A DNA stretch of 64,000 bases from positions 412,562-476,561 of the forward strand of contig NZ_KE384533.1 in NCBI RefSeq assembly GCF_000426525.1, given 5' to 3'. The notes under the pieces are model-generated. The model had not been told where the DNA came from. It did not search any database and saw only the letters and a list, made by a program, of their open reading frames with translations. Source of the DNA: Nocardioides alkalitolerans DSM 16699. GTDB lineage: Bacteria; Actinomycetota; Actinomycetes; Propionibacteriales; Nocardioidaceae. A program made the position numbers and the translations under genes. This document shows positions 8,247 through 15,056 of this stretch, piece after piece (position 1 is the first letter of the stretch; the number at the start of each line of letters is the position of its first letter).

Positions 8247-10084
8247 CGCCCGGCCGCGTAGCCCTGGGCACCGCGTGCGTTCGCCGCCGCGCCGAGACGC
8301 CCGGTGACGGGATCCCGGGTCACGGCGGAGAGCCGACCGAGGCTCCAGCCGTCCGCAACCGTCACCGCGTGCCCCCGCCGCTCGAGCTCGGCCACGACCG
8401 CGACACCGAGGCGGTCCTCGACCACGAGACCGGCCGGCGACCACTCCCGGGGCCAGAACGAGCCGACCAGGGCCGTGGTGTGGAAGGCGGGGGCGTCGAT
8501 CGCCTGCTGCGGCGTGTGCCCGCCCACGATCGTGCGCAGCAGGTAGAGGAGCTGCCACTGGTCCTGCTGGTCCCCGCCCGGGGTGCCGAGCGCGCTGGTG
8601 GCCACGCCGGAGCGGCTGAGGAGGGTGGGGCTCAGCGTCGTCCGAGGCCGGGTGCCCGGCCGGAGGGCCGACGGGCTCGCCGCGTCGAGCCAGGTCATCT
8701 GCAGCCGGGTCCCCAGGCAGAAGCCGAGGGACGGGATCGTCGGCGACGACTGGAGCCATCCGCCCGAGGGGGTCAGCGACGCCATGTTGCCGTGCCGGTC
8801 GACCACGTCGACGTGGCAGGTGTCGCCGCGAGTGCGTCCGTCGCGCGCCACCGTCGGCTCGCCCGTGCCGATACCGGCCGCGCTCCCGCCGGCGCGTGTG
8901 AGGGGCGCCCTCCAGGCCGTGAGGCCGGGCACGTCGCCCGGTCGGTGCTCGCGCGACGCCGTCTCCGCGATCTGGGCCGCTCGAGCGGCTGCGTAGGCCG
9001 GGGAGAGCAGGACGGTCCGGGGGTCGACGTGGGCGGTCCGCTCGACCGCGTCGCCGTAGTAGGTGTCCCGGTCGGCCATGGCGAGCTTCAGCGCCTCGGC
9101 CACGGTGTGGACACCGAGGGCCGTCGACGGGTCCACGTGGTCGTCGGGGAAGTGGTCGAGGATCGCGAGCGCCTGCAGCAGGACGGGGCCCTGGGTCCAG
9201 AAGCCGGCCTTGTGCACCGTGACGCCCCGGAAGTCGACGGACAGCGGCTCCTCCGTGCGCACCGCGGCGGCGGCGAAGTCCTCCCGCCCGATCACGCCGA
9301 CGTGTTCCCCGCCCGAGGAGTGTCGGTGGCGCGTCGCGGCGACGTCGACGGCCGCGGCCGCCACGAACCCGCTCCGCCACTCCTCGAGCACGGCGTCGAT
9401 GCGGGCCGCGCGGTCGCCTCCCCGGGGCGCCGACGCCAGCAGGCGCCGCAGCGTGGCCGCGTACGCGGCGTTGGTCACCACGTCACCGACCCGCGGGGGG
9501 CCGCCGTCACGCAGCCACAGCGCAGCCGAGGAGGGCCAGTGCTCGCGGAAGTGGTCGGCCATGGTCGCGATGACCGAGCTCAGCTGTGCCCCGGCGGGGT
9601 GCCCGTCGTCGAGGTAGGCGAGCGCATAGGCCCACACGTCGTCGAGATCCCAGGTGCCGTGCTCCCGCAGCACGTGCAGGAGCGCCGGGACGGCACCGGG
9701 GACCGCCGCCGCGAGCGCGCCGCTGCCCGGCACCTCGGTGAGTCCCTCACCGAGCATGTGCTCGATGGTCGCGCCGGACGGCGCCGGCCCCTGGCCGTCG
9801 ACGACGACCGGCGCCCGGCCGGCGGGAGCCACCAGGGCGACCATGTCGCCACCCGGTCCGTTGAGGTGCGGCTCGACGGCGTGGAGCACGAAGGCGGCGG
9901 CGACCGCCGCGTCGTACGCGTTGCCGCCCCGCTCGAGCACCGACTGCGCCGAGGCGGTGGCGAGCCAGTGCGTCGACGCCGCCATCCCGAACCAGCCCTC
10001 CAACGTGGGACGGGTGGTGTGGCCTGCGGGCGGCGTGAAGGCGGCGGGGTTCGCGAGGTGGGAAAGCACGACCGAAGTATGCAA
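8243..10084 (-). CDS. Gamma-glutamyltransferase family protein
   Basis: 613 residues if the TTG at 10084 is used. A GTG at 10069 is an equally possible start, and neither has a clear ribosome-binding site. The N-terminal Ntn-hydrolase features are present (MAASTHWLATASAQSVLERG, then GGNAYDAAVAAAFVLHAVEP and NGPGGDMVAL). The self-processing nucleophile is Thr near residue 422 in GDTCHVDVVD, matching the TTHxSVVD region of known enzymes, so a small subunit of about 190 residues would be released. No signal peptide is visible, suggesting a cytoplasmic YwrD-like enzyme, in contrast to exported GGT. It would cleave gamma-glutamyl or related amides. It is coupled to the DUF1275 gene and preceded by an ATTGGATGC word. 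Confidence 0.88.
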   Translation of the reverse strand: MHTSVVLSHLANPAAFTPPAGHTTRPTLEGWFGMAASTHWLATASAQSVLERGGNAYDAAVAAAFVLHAVEPHLNGPGGDMVALVAPAGRAPVVVDGQGPAPSGATIEHMLGEGLTEVPGSGALAAAVPGAVPALLHVLREHGTWDLDDVWAYALAYLDDGHPAGAQLSSVIATMADHFREHWPSSAALWLRDGGPPRVGDVVTNAAYAATLRRLLASAPRGGDRAARIDAVLEEWRSGFVAAAAVDVAATRHRHSSGGEHVGVIGREDFAAAAVRTEEPLSVDFRGVTVHKAGFWTQGPVLLQALAILDHFPDDHVDPSTALGVHTVAEALKLAMADRDTYYGDAVERTAHVDPRTVLLSPAYAAARAAQIAETASREHRPGDVPGLTAWRAPLTRAGGSAAGIGTGEPTVARDGRTRGDTCHVDVVDRHGNMASLTPSGGWLQSSPTIPSLGFCLGTRLQMTWLDAASPSALRPGTRPRTTLSPTLLSRSGVATSALGTPGGDQQDQWQLLYLLRTIVGGHTPQQAIDAPAFHTTALVGSFWPREWSPAGLVVEDRLGVAVVAELERRGHAVTVADGWSLGRLSAVTRDPVTGRLGAAANARGAQGYAAGR

Positions 10085-10093
10085 TCCGAGAGA

Positions 10094-10103
10094 ATTGGAT
10101 GCA
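10094..10103. promoter_or_regulatory. ATTGGATGCA operator-like site before the GGT-like gene
   Basis: Fourth copy of the word seen at 5601, 5621 and 6651, here 10 bases upstream of the TTG (25 of the GTG) of the gamma-glutamyltransferase-like gene. It lies in the AT-rich stretch 10076-10110. A near-mirrored GCAATCC sits at 10081-10087. It links the GGT/DUF1275 pair to the GntR regulon. Confidence 0.55.
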
Positions 10104-10130
10104 ATATGCCCGCCGGTCCGACGACTCCAG

Positions 10131-10847
10131 CTACCGCGCGCGGGCCACGACCACCATCACGGCGGAGGTCTCCGTCAGCGGGCCCCGGGCCCAGTCGCCG
10201 TACACCGCCTCGACCTCGAAGCCGGCGGCCGTCAGGTCGCGCTCGATCTCGTCGCGTCCGCGGAAGTGGAGCAGCAGCTCCTCCGTGACGGTCTCGCCGT
10301 CGGGGAACGCGTTGCGAGCGACGAGCCGGACGACACCGGGGGCGACCTGCTCGGCCTCGGACCACTCGACGAGCGGCCCGTGCACGGTCGGGCGGGTGGT
10401 GGGCGCCGTCGTCCAGGTCTCCCAGGCCCGCGCCGCGGGGTTGCGGCTCTCGAAGGCCAGCACACCGCCGGACCGGAGGGCGGCGGCCAGGTCCGCCAGG
10501 GTGCGCGCCCAGTCGGCCTCGGGCACGTGCTGGGCGACGTTGCCGGTCATCACGGCGTAGTCGAACCGGCCGGCCGGGATCGCGCGACTGTCGCCGTGGC
10601 GCCAGTCCACCGCACCGCTACCGGGGCGGCTGCGGGCCAGGTCGAGCATCGTCGAGGACGGGTCGACACCGACGACCGTCCGGCCCCCGCGGGCCAGCGA
10701 GACGGTGAGCATCCCTGTGCCGCAGCCCAGGTCCACGACCGCGTGGGCGTCCAGCTCGTCGGCGAGCGCCCGGTAGAAGTCGTGATCGGGCCCGTCGGGG
10801 TTGTCCTCGTCGTAGAGGTCGACGAGCCGTCGGTCGTAGTCCGCCAC
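10131..10847 (-). CDS. SAM-dependent methyltransferase
   Basis: 238 residues, class I Rossmann methyltransferase. Motif I is VVDLGCGTGMLTVSLA (about residues 37-52), the acidic end of strand 2 is VVGVDPSSTML, and the motif IV region is RFDYAVMTGNVAQHV. The N-terminus MADYDRRLVDLYDEDNPDGP is typical of small-molecule methyltransferases of the UbiE/BioC-like superfamily. The substrate cannot be assigned. The GTG start is 6 bases from a TAGGCT -10 element, so the transcript is probably leaderless. The promoter region is shared with the divergent small membrane protein. Confidence 0.86.
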   Translation of the reverse strand: MADYDRRLVDLYDEDNPDGPDHDFYRALADELDAHAVVDLGCGTGMLTVSLARGGRTVVGVDPSSTMLDLARSRPGSGAVDWRHGDSRAIPAGRFDYAVMTGNVAQHVPEADWARTLADLAAALRSGGVLAFESRNPAARAWETWTTAPTTRPTVHGPLVEWSEAEQVAPGVVRLVARNAFPDGETVTEELLLHFRGRDEIERDLTAAGFEVEAVYGDWARGPLTETSAVMVVVARAR

Positions 10848-10852
10848 GCCGC

Positions 10853-10859
10853 TAGCCTA
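10853..10859. promoter_or_regulatory. Overlapping bidirectional -10 elements
   Basis: The seven bases TAGCCTA read TAGCCT on the plus strand (10853-10858) and TAGGCT on the minus strand (10854-10859). The minus-strand element is 6 bases from the methyltransferase GTG (leaderless). The plus-strand element precedes the gene at 10888 by 29 bases, which contain a G-rich ribosome-binding site. The two promoters would compete for one polymerase footprint. Confidence 0.45.
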
Positions 10860-10887
10860 GGCACCCGAGATCGAGGGGGGTGGGGCC

Positions 10888-11136
10888 GTGAGTCCGAAGG
10901 CGTTGCGAGTGCTGATCGTCGGGCAGCTGGTGCTCGGCCTCTACTGGACCGTGAAGTCGCTCGTCCGCATCGCCGCAGACCAGTACCCCTACGACGGCTT
11001 CCTCGTCCTGGACCTGGCGGTCGGCCTCGGATACCTGGTACTCGTCGTGGCCATGGTCCAGCACTACCGGCGCCGCGATTGGGCCACCGAGCGCGCGCAG
11101 GGCGGGTCACCCGAGACCGCCGCACACCCCGACTGA
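10888..11136 (+). CDS. Small two-helix membrane protein of unknown function
   Basis: 82 residues, GTG start with a GAGGGGGG ribosome-binding site about 10 bases upstream. Two hydrophobic segments (about residues 7-27 and 38-60), the second followed by a basic stretch (HYRRRDW) that should face the cytoplasm, then a short polar tail. I recognise no family. It is divergent from a methyltransferase and followed 82 bases later by an SDR gene that has its own promoter signals. Coding is supported by codon usage (third positions almost all G or C) and by the membrane-protein composition. Confidence 0.65.
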   Translation: MSPKALRVLIVGQLVLGLYWTVKSLVRIAADQYPYDGFLVLDLAVGLGYLVLVVAMVQHYRRRDWATERAQGGSPETAAHPD

Positions 11137-11148
11137 CCCGCAGCTCCT

Positions 11149-11212
11149 GTCGCGCCGGGGCAAGAACTCGTCGCGCGCGGGCAAGTCGCCGTACGACGCG
11201 GCGCGCCAGACT
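11149..11212 (+). promoter_or_regulatory. 21-bp-spaced direct repeat and leaderless promoter of the SDR gene
   Basis: GTCGCGCCGGGGCAAG (11149-11164) and GTCGCGCGCGGGCAAG (11170-11185) differ at two positions and start 21 bases apart, two DNA turns. A CAGACT -10-like element at 11207-11212 is followed by 6 bases and then the ATG at 11219. The repeats cover about -35 to -58 relative to the predicted transcript start, an activator or operator position. The binding protein is unknown. Confidence 0.4.
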
Positions 11213-11218
11213 GCCGCC

Positions 11219-12052
11219 ATGGCTCTCCCTCGATTCACGTTCACCGGTGCCCACGTCGTCCTCACCGGGGCGGCCAGCGGGATGGGCGAGCAGATGGCCC
11301 ACCAGCTCGCCGAGCGCGGCAGCCACCTCGTGCTCGTCGACCGCGACGGCGACCGGCTCGCCGGCGTCGCCGCCGCGATCTCGTCGGCGCACCCTCGGAC
11401 GCAGGTGCACACCGAGGTCGCCGACCTCTCCGACATCGAGGCCCTCGCGGGCCTCGTCGAGCGGATCCTGGCCGTCGCACCGAAGGTCGCGCTGCTCGTC
11501 AACAACGCCGGCATCGCGGCGGGCGGCCGCTTCACCGACCTCACGGCGGACGAGTACGACACGGTCCTCGCCATCAACTTCCGCGCCCCCGTGACGCTCA
11601 CCCGCCTGCTCCTGCCCTCGCTCCAGCAGACCCCCGGCAGCCACGTCGTCAACGTCTCCAGCCTCTTCGGCCTCATCGCGGTGCCGGGGCAGTCGGCGTA
11701 CGCCGCCAGCAAGTTCGCCCTGCGCGGCTTCAGCGAGGTGCTGCGCCAGGAGCTCGAGCCCGAGGGCATCGGCGTCAGCACCATCCACCCCGGCGGCATC
11801 CGCACGCGCATCGCCCAGACCGCGATGGTGGCGGCCTCGGCGACGCCCGAGCAGGCGCGCAAGGGCAAGGAGTCGTTCGAGAAGCTGCTGACGTTCCCCG
11901 CCGACAAGGCGGCCACGCAGATCCTCGACGCCGTGCACACGCGCAAGGCCCGGGTGCTGATCGGCATGTCCGCGGTCGTCCCCGACCTCCTCGCCCGGGC
12001 CCTCCCGACGCGCTACACCGGGATCATGGCGCGGCTCACGGGACGCAGCTGA
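11219..12052 (+). CDS. Short-chain dehydrogenase/reductase
   Basis: 277 residues. The NAD(P)-binding motif TGAASGMG (TGxxxGxG) lies at about residues 15-22, the NNAG motif at VNNAGIAAGG, catalytic Ser in VVNVSSLFG, and YxxxK in YAASKFALRG. The extended C-terminus (about residues 215-277, PTRYTGIMARLTG) is common in actinomycete SDRs that act on lipid or steroid-like alcohols, but the substrate is not readable. It stands as a single gene. The paired repeat upstream suggests specific regulation. Confidence 0.88.
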   Translation: MALPRFTFTGAHVVLTGAASGMGEQMAHQLAERGSHLVLVDRDGDRLAGVAAAISSAHPRTQVHTEVADLSDIEALAGLVERILAVAPKVALLVNNAGIAAGGRFTDLTADEYDTVLAINFRAPVTLTRLLLPSLQQTPGSHVVNVSSLFGLIAVPGQSAYAASKFALRGFSEVLRQELEPEGIGVSTIHPGGIRTRIAQTAMVAASATPEQARKGKESFEKLLTFPADKAATQILDAVHTRKARVLIGMSAVVPDLLARALPTRYTGIMARLTGRS

Positions 12053-12088
12053 CGGCCCCGGACCCCGGCCCGGCTCCACCACCGGCGC

Positions 12089-12115
12089 TACATTCGACGC
12101 GTGGAGCGCGCATGA
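12089..12115 (+). promoter_or_regulatory. Promoter plus four-codon leaderless upstream ORF before the VKOR gene
   Basis: A TACATT -10-like element (12089-12094) is followed after 6 bases by GTG GAG CGC GCA TGA (12101-12115), a complete mini-ORF. Its TGA overlaps the ATG of the VKOR gene (ATGA at 12112). If transcription starts at the GTG, a leaderless ribosome would translate four codons and could restart on the VKOR ATG, which has no good ribosome-binding site of its own. Confidence 0.4.
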
Positions 12116-12786
12116 GCACGACGTACGACGACGACCTCGACCACCGCGACGAGCGCGGGGACGAGCTCACCGACGACGAGCTGGCGGAGTGGGCCGACGA
12201 GGCCCGCGACCGGCGGCTCGGCTGGCTGATGCTGGTCGGCGGCCTGATCGGCGCCGTCGCGGCGTTCACGCTGGTCATCGAGCGGATGAAGCTGCTCGCC
12301 GACCCCTCCTACGTGCCCTCCTGCAGCTTCAACCCGGTGCTGTCGTGCGGGTCGGTCATGCAGACCGACCAGGCGAGCGTCTTCGGGTTCTCGAACCCTC
12401 TCATCGGGCTCGCGGCCTTCCCGGTCGTGGCCGCGGTCGGGGCGGCCCTGCTCGGCGGCGCCCGGCTGTCGCGCTGGTACTGGGCCGGCCTGCAGGTCGG
12501 CGTCGTGCTCGGCATCGCGTTCGTCGGCTGGCTGGTGGTGCAGAGCATCTACGTCATCGGCGCGCTCTGCCCCTACTGCATGGTCGTGTGGGCAGTGATG
12601 ATCCCGCTGGCCTGGCACGTGACGCTCCGCAACGCCGAGGCCGGCGTGCTCGGTGAGGGCGTGGCCCGCTCCGGCGCGGTCCGGTTCCTGCGATCCTGGT
12701 CGCTGCTCGGCATCGTGCTCGTCTACCTCGTCGTCGTCGCGATGATCACCGAGGCGTTCTGGTGGTACTGGTCGACGCTCGGCTGA
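12112..12786 (+). CDS. Vitamin K epoxide reductase (VKOR) family protein
   Basis: 224 residues with five hydrophobic segments. The active CxxC is in the ALCPYCMVVW segment (about residue 160). The loop cysteine pair is in VPSCSFNPVLSCGSVMQ, and the ASVFGFSNPLIGL segment after the first loop is a strong family marker. Actinomycete VKOR re-oxidises a DsbA-like thiol oxidase and passes electrons to menaquinone, so it supports disulfide formation in exported proteins. The N-terminus (about 40 residues) is very acidic and cytoplasmic. No DsbA partner is visible nearby. The cysteine-paired outer domains encoded at 28.5-32.8 kb are possible clients. Confidence 0.92.
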   Translation: MSTTYDDDLDHRDERGDELTDDELAEWADEARDRRLGWLMLVGGLIGAVAAFTLVIERMKLLADPSYVPSCSFNPVLSCGSVMQTDQASVFGFSNPLIGLAAFPVVAAVGAALLGGARLSRWYWAGLQVGVVLGIAFVGWLVVQSIYVIGALCPYCMVVWAVMIPLAWHVTLRNAEAGVLGEGVARSGAVRFLRSWSLLGIVLVYLVVVAMITEAFWWYWSTLG

Positions 12787-12789
12787 GCC

Positions 12790-13236
12790 TCACCGCACCA
12801 GCACCCCCACGGCCCCGAGGGCCAGCAGTGCCCGCACGGTGTTGAGGTGCGTCCACGTGCCCACGTACTCGACCCAGTACGACGCTCCCTGCGCCGCCAG
12901 CCGGTCGTTCAGCGGCACGTTGCCCACCACCGTGATCGCCACGCTCCCCAGCACCAGCCCGGCGGCGACGACGTGCCGCACCTCGACCGGGTCGTCCGAC
13001 CCCGGCCGCAGCGCCAGCGCTCCCAGGGCCACCGCGGCCAGCGCCGACCCGACGAAGAGCACGATGAACGGCCCCCGCTCGGCCCGCACGTTGATCTCCT
13101 GCATCGCGGCCGTGGCCGCCGCCGGCTCGAGGCGTCGCAGCGCCGGCACGACCATCGCCGAGAACGCCGCGTAGACCCCGCCCACGGCGGCGGCCCCGAC
13201 CCCGGTGGCGACGGCGGCGACGGAGAGGGCGTTCAC
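12790..13236 (-). CDS. DUF1772 (anthrone-oxygenase-like) membrane protein
   Basis: 148 residues from the GTG at 13236; a longer GTG start at 13275 adds 13 polar residues and cannot be excluded. Four hydrophobic segments, with the family pattern GGVYAAFSAMVVPALRRL near the N-terminus and VGNVPLNDRLA near residue 105. DUF1772 proteins are small integral membrane proteins related to fungal anthrone oxygenases; their bacterial role is unclear. The gene is divergent from an AraC regulator at 13344 and is its likely target. It converges on VKOR with only 3 bases between stops. Confidence 0.82.
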   Translation of the reverse strand: MNALSVAAVATGVGAAAVGGVYAAFSAMVVPALRRLEPAAATAAMQEINVRAERGPFIVLFVGSALAAVALGALALRPGSDDPVEVRHVVAAGLVLGSVAITVVGNVPLNDRLAAQGASYWVEYVGTWTHLNTVRALLALGAVGVLVR

Positions 13237-13330
13237 GGGGCGACTGCCTGGGGAGAGGTCATGACGCCAGTCCACCTGACGGTGGCCGGACGCTGAATGA
13301 CTGTTCGTCGCCGATCCTTGTCAGATCGTC

Positions 13331-13336
13331 TAGCGT
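13331..13336 (+). promoter_or_regulatory. Leaderless -10 element of the AraC gene
   Basis: TAGCGT followed by seven bases and the GTG start at 13344. The same TAGCGT-N7-GTG arrangement precedes the carboxyltransferase gene at 18736. Confidence 0.5.
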
Positions 13337-13343
13337 CAGGGCC

Positions 13344-14309
13344 GTGGACCCCCTCAGCCAGTTCCTCGACGGCCCCCGGGCGGTCCGCGCGTTCACCCTC
13401 GGCGTCTCGATGACGGCCCCCTGGGGCATCGACGTCCGCGACGGCGCCGCCCTCGCCCTGGTGGCGCTGACCCGGGGAGAGGCGGTCGTCGAGGGCCTCG
13501 ACGCCGACGGCCGTCCGGCGACCCGCACCCTGGCGGCCGGCGACGTCCTCCTCGCGCGCGGCCCCGCGCCGTACCGGATCGGCGACCGGGCCGGCGGCGA
13601 CCCGACGGTGCGCATCGGGCCCGGCCAGGTGTGCACGACCCTCGACGGCGAGCCGGTGCACGTCACGCTCAGCCGGGGCCTCCACCGCTGGGGCAACGCC
13701 GACGACGGCGAGACGCAGATGCTCCTCGCGACCTACGAGCGCGGCGGCGACATCGGACGCCTGGCCACCATCGCGCTGCCGCCGCTGGCCGTCGTACGAC
13801 GCGACGCGGCCGACCCGTCGCAGGCCGCGCTGCTGACGCTGCTCGACACCGAGCTGGGCCGCGACGAGGTGGCCCGCTCCACGGTGCTCGACCGCCTGGT
13901 CGACCTGCTGCTCGTGGCGTCGACCCGGGCGTGGCTGGCGGCGCACCCGTCGGAGCGGCCCGCGTCGTGGCTCGTGCGCGGCGACCCCGTGGTCACCGCC
14001 GCGCTCGCCCTGCTGCACGACGACCCCGCCGAGCCGTGGACCGTCGCCTCCCTCGCCCGGCGCCTGGCCGTCTCCCGGGCCACGCTGGCCGCCCGGTTCA
14101 GCGCCGGCGTCGGCACACCGCCGATGCGCTACCTCGCGGAGTGGCGGATGAGCCTCGCGAGCGAGCAGCTCGCCGACCCCGCCGCGACCGTGGCCTCCGT
14201 GGGGCGCCGCGTCGGCTACGAGAGCCCGTTCACGTTCAGCGTCGCCTTCAAGCGCCGGTACGGCGTGAGCCCCAGCGCCTACCGCCGGACGGCGCGGCTC
14301 ACCGGCTGA
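13344..14309 (+). CDS. AraC-family regulator with N-terminal cupin domain
   Basis: 321 residues. The N-terminal half (about 1-185) is a cupin-type sensor of the AraC Cupin_6 kind (start MDPLSQFLDGPRAVRAF, then a DVLLARGPAPYRI segment). The C-terminal 110 residues hold the two HTH motifs (VASLARRLAVSRATLAARF and VASVGRRVGYESPFTFSVAF) and the family ending YGVSPSAYRR. Regulators of this subgroup often control a divergent oxidoreductase or redox-stress gene; here the divergent neighbour is DUF1772. The last 11 bases overlap the convergent TetR gene. The transcript is probably leaderless. Confidence 0.9.
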   Translation: MDPLSQFLDGPRAVRAFTLGVSMTAPWGIDVRDGAALALVALTRGEAVVEGLDADGRPATRTLAAGDVLLARGPAPYRIGDRAGGDPTVRIGPGQVCTTLDGEPVHVTLSRGLHRWGNADDGETQMLLATYERGGDIGRLATIALPPLAVVRRDAADPSQAALLTLLDTELGRDEVARSTVLDRLVDLLLVASTRAWLAAHPSERPASWLVRGDPVVTAALALLHDDPAEPWTVASLARRLAVSRATLAARFSAGVGTPPMRYLAEWRMSLASEQLADPAATVASVGRRVGYESPFTFSVAFKRRYGVSPSAYRRTARLTG

Positions 14310-14976
14310 GCCCGCCGAGCTGCTCCATGAGCGAGCGGCGCAGCCAGTTGCGGAAGCTCTGCTCGTCGAGCCCGGCGTCGACGGTCATCCGCGTGTAGGT
14401 CTCCACCGACACCAGGAGCCACAGCGTGGCCGCGAGCTCGTGGTCGTCCACGTCCGTGCGCAGCCAGCCCCGCGGCCGCACGACCTCGACACCGGTGCGG
14501 AACGCGGCGCGGCCCGAGCGGATCTCGCGCTCCCAGAGCTCGTTGACGACCGGGTCGACGTTCGTCGCCGCCTTCCACGCCCGCCAGAACCCGGCGGTGA
14601 GGCGGGTGTTGACGCTGTAGAACTCGACGAGCGCGTCGACGGCGCCGGCGAGGTCGTCCGCGGCGAGCACGGCCTCCATCACCGGTGCGTCCAGGATGCT
14701 GGCGAGGTCCATCGAGCCGAGCACGCCCATCCGGCGGGCGCCGTCGAGCAGCTGCGCCTTGGGCCCGTACTTCTGGACCGTCTCGACCGAGACCCCTGCC
14801 GCCCTCGCCACGTCGGCCAGCGTCGTGCGCGTGTAGCCGTGGGCGCTGAAGAGCTCGAACGCCGCGCTGTGGACGGCCTCCCGGGTGCGCGCGGCCTGCT
14901 CGCGGCGCCGCGGCGCGTCGTACTTGCGACGCGGTGACCCGACGACGGGCTTCCCCGTTCCGTCGACGTCAGGCAC
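14299..14976 (-). CDS. TetR-family transcriptional regulator
   Basis: 225 residues, GTG start. The N-terminal HTH (about residues 28-75) contains AFELFSAHGYTRTTLADVARAAGVS and the following VETVQKYGPKAQLL helix. The C-terminal ligand domain is divergent, as usual. The gene is divergent from a glycosyltransferase, with a 80-base shared control region, so it probably represses that gene and itself. A TAGTAT -10 element stands 6 bases before its GTG. The 3' end overlaps the AraC gene by 11 bases on the opposite strand. Confidence 0.88.
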   Translation of the reverse strand: MPDVDGTGKPVVGSPRRKYDAPRRREQAARTREAVHSAAFELFSAHGYTRTTLADVARAAGVSVETVQKYGPKAQLLDGARRMGVLGSMDLASILDAPVMEAVLAADDLAGAVDALVEFYSVNTRLTAGFWRAWKAATNVDPVVNELWEREIRSGRAAFRTGVEVVRPRGWLRTDVDDHELAATLWLLVSVETYTRMTVDAGLDEQSFRNWLRRSLMEQLGGLSR

Positions 14977-14978
14977 GG

Positions 14979-15010
14979 TTGGATACTACGGTGATGTGTC
15001 GAATAGACAT
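14979..15010. promoter_or_regulatory. Divergent TetR/glycosyltransferase promoter with dyad
   Basis: Minus-strand TAGTAT (14983-14988) serves the TetR gene. On the plus strand, TTGGAT (14979-14984) could act as -35 about 18 bases before a TAGACA-like -10 (15004-15009) for the glycosyltransferase. An imperfect dyad with ATGT/ACAT ends spans 14994-15010. It overlaps both promoters and is a plausible TetR operator. Confidence 0.4.
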
Positions 15011-15056
15011 GGTATCTCCCACCGCCCCTCCCCCGACCCCTCCAGGACCCCTCCCG

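Noticed and set aside
13246..13275. Upstream GTG at 13275 as start of the DUF1772 gene
   Set aside because: It adds 13 polar residues not expected in this family and has no ribosome-binding site; kept only as an alternative.
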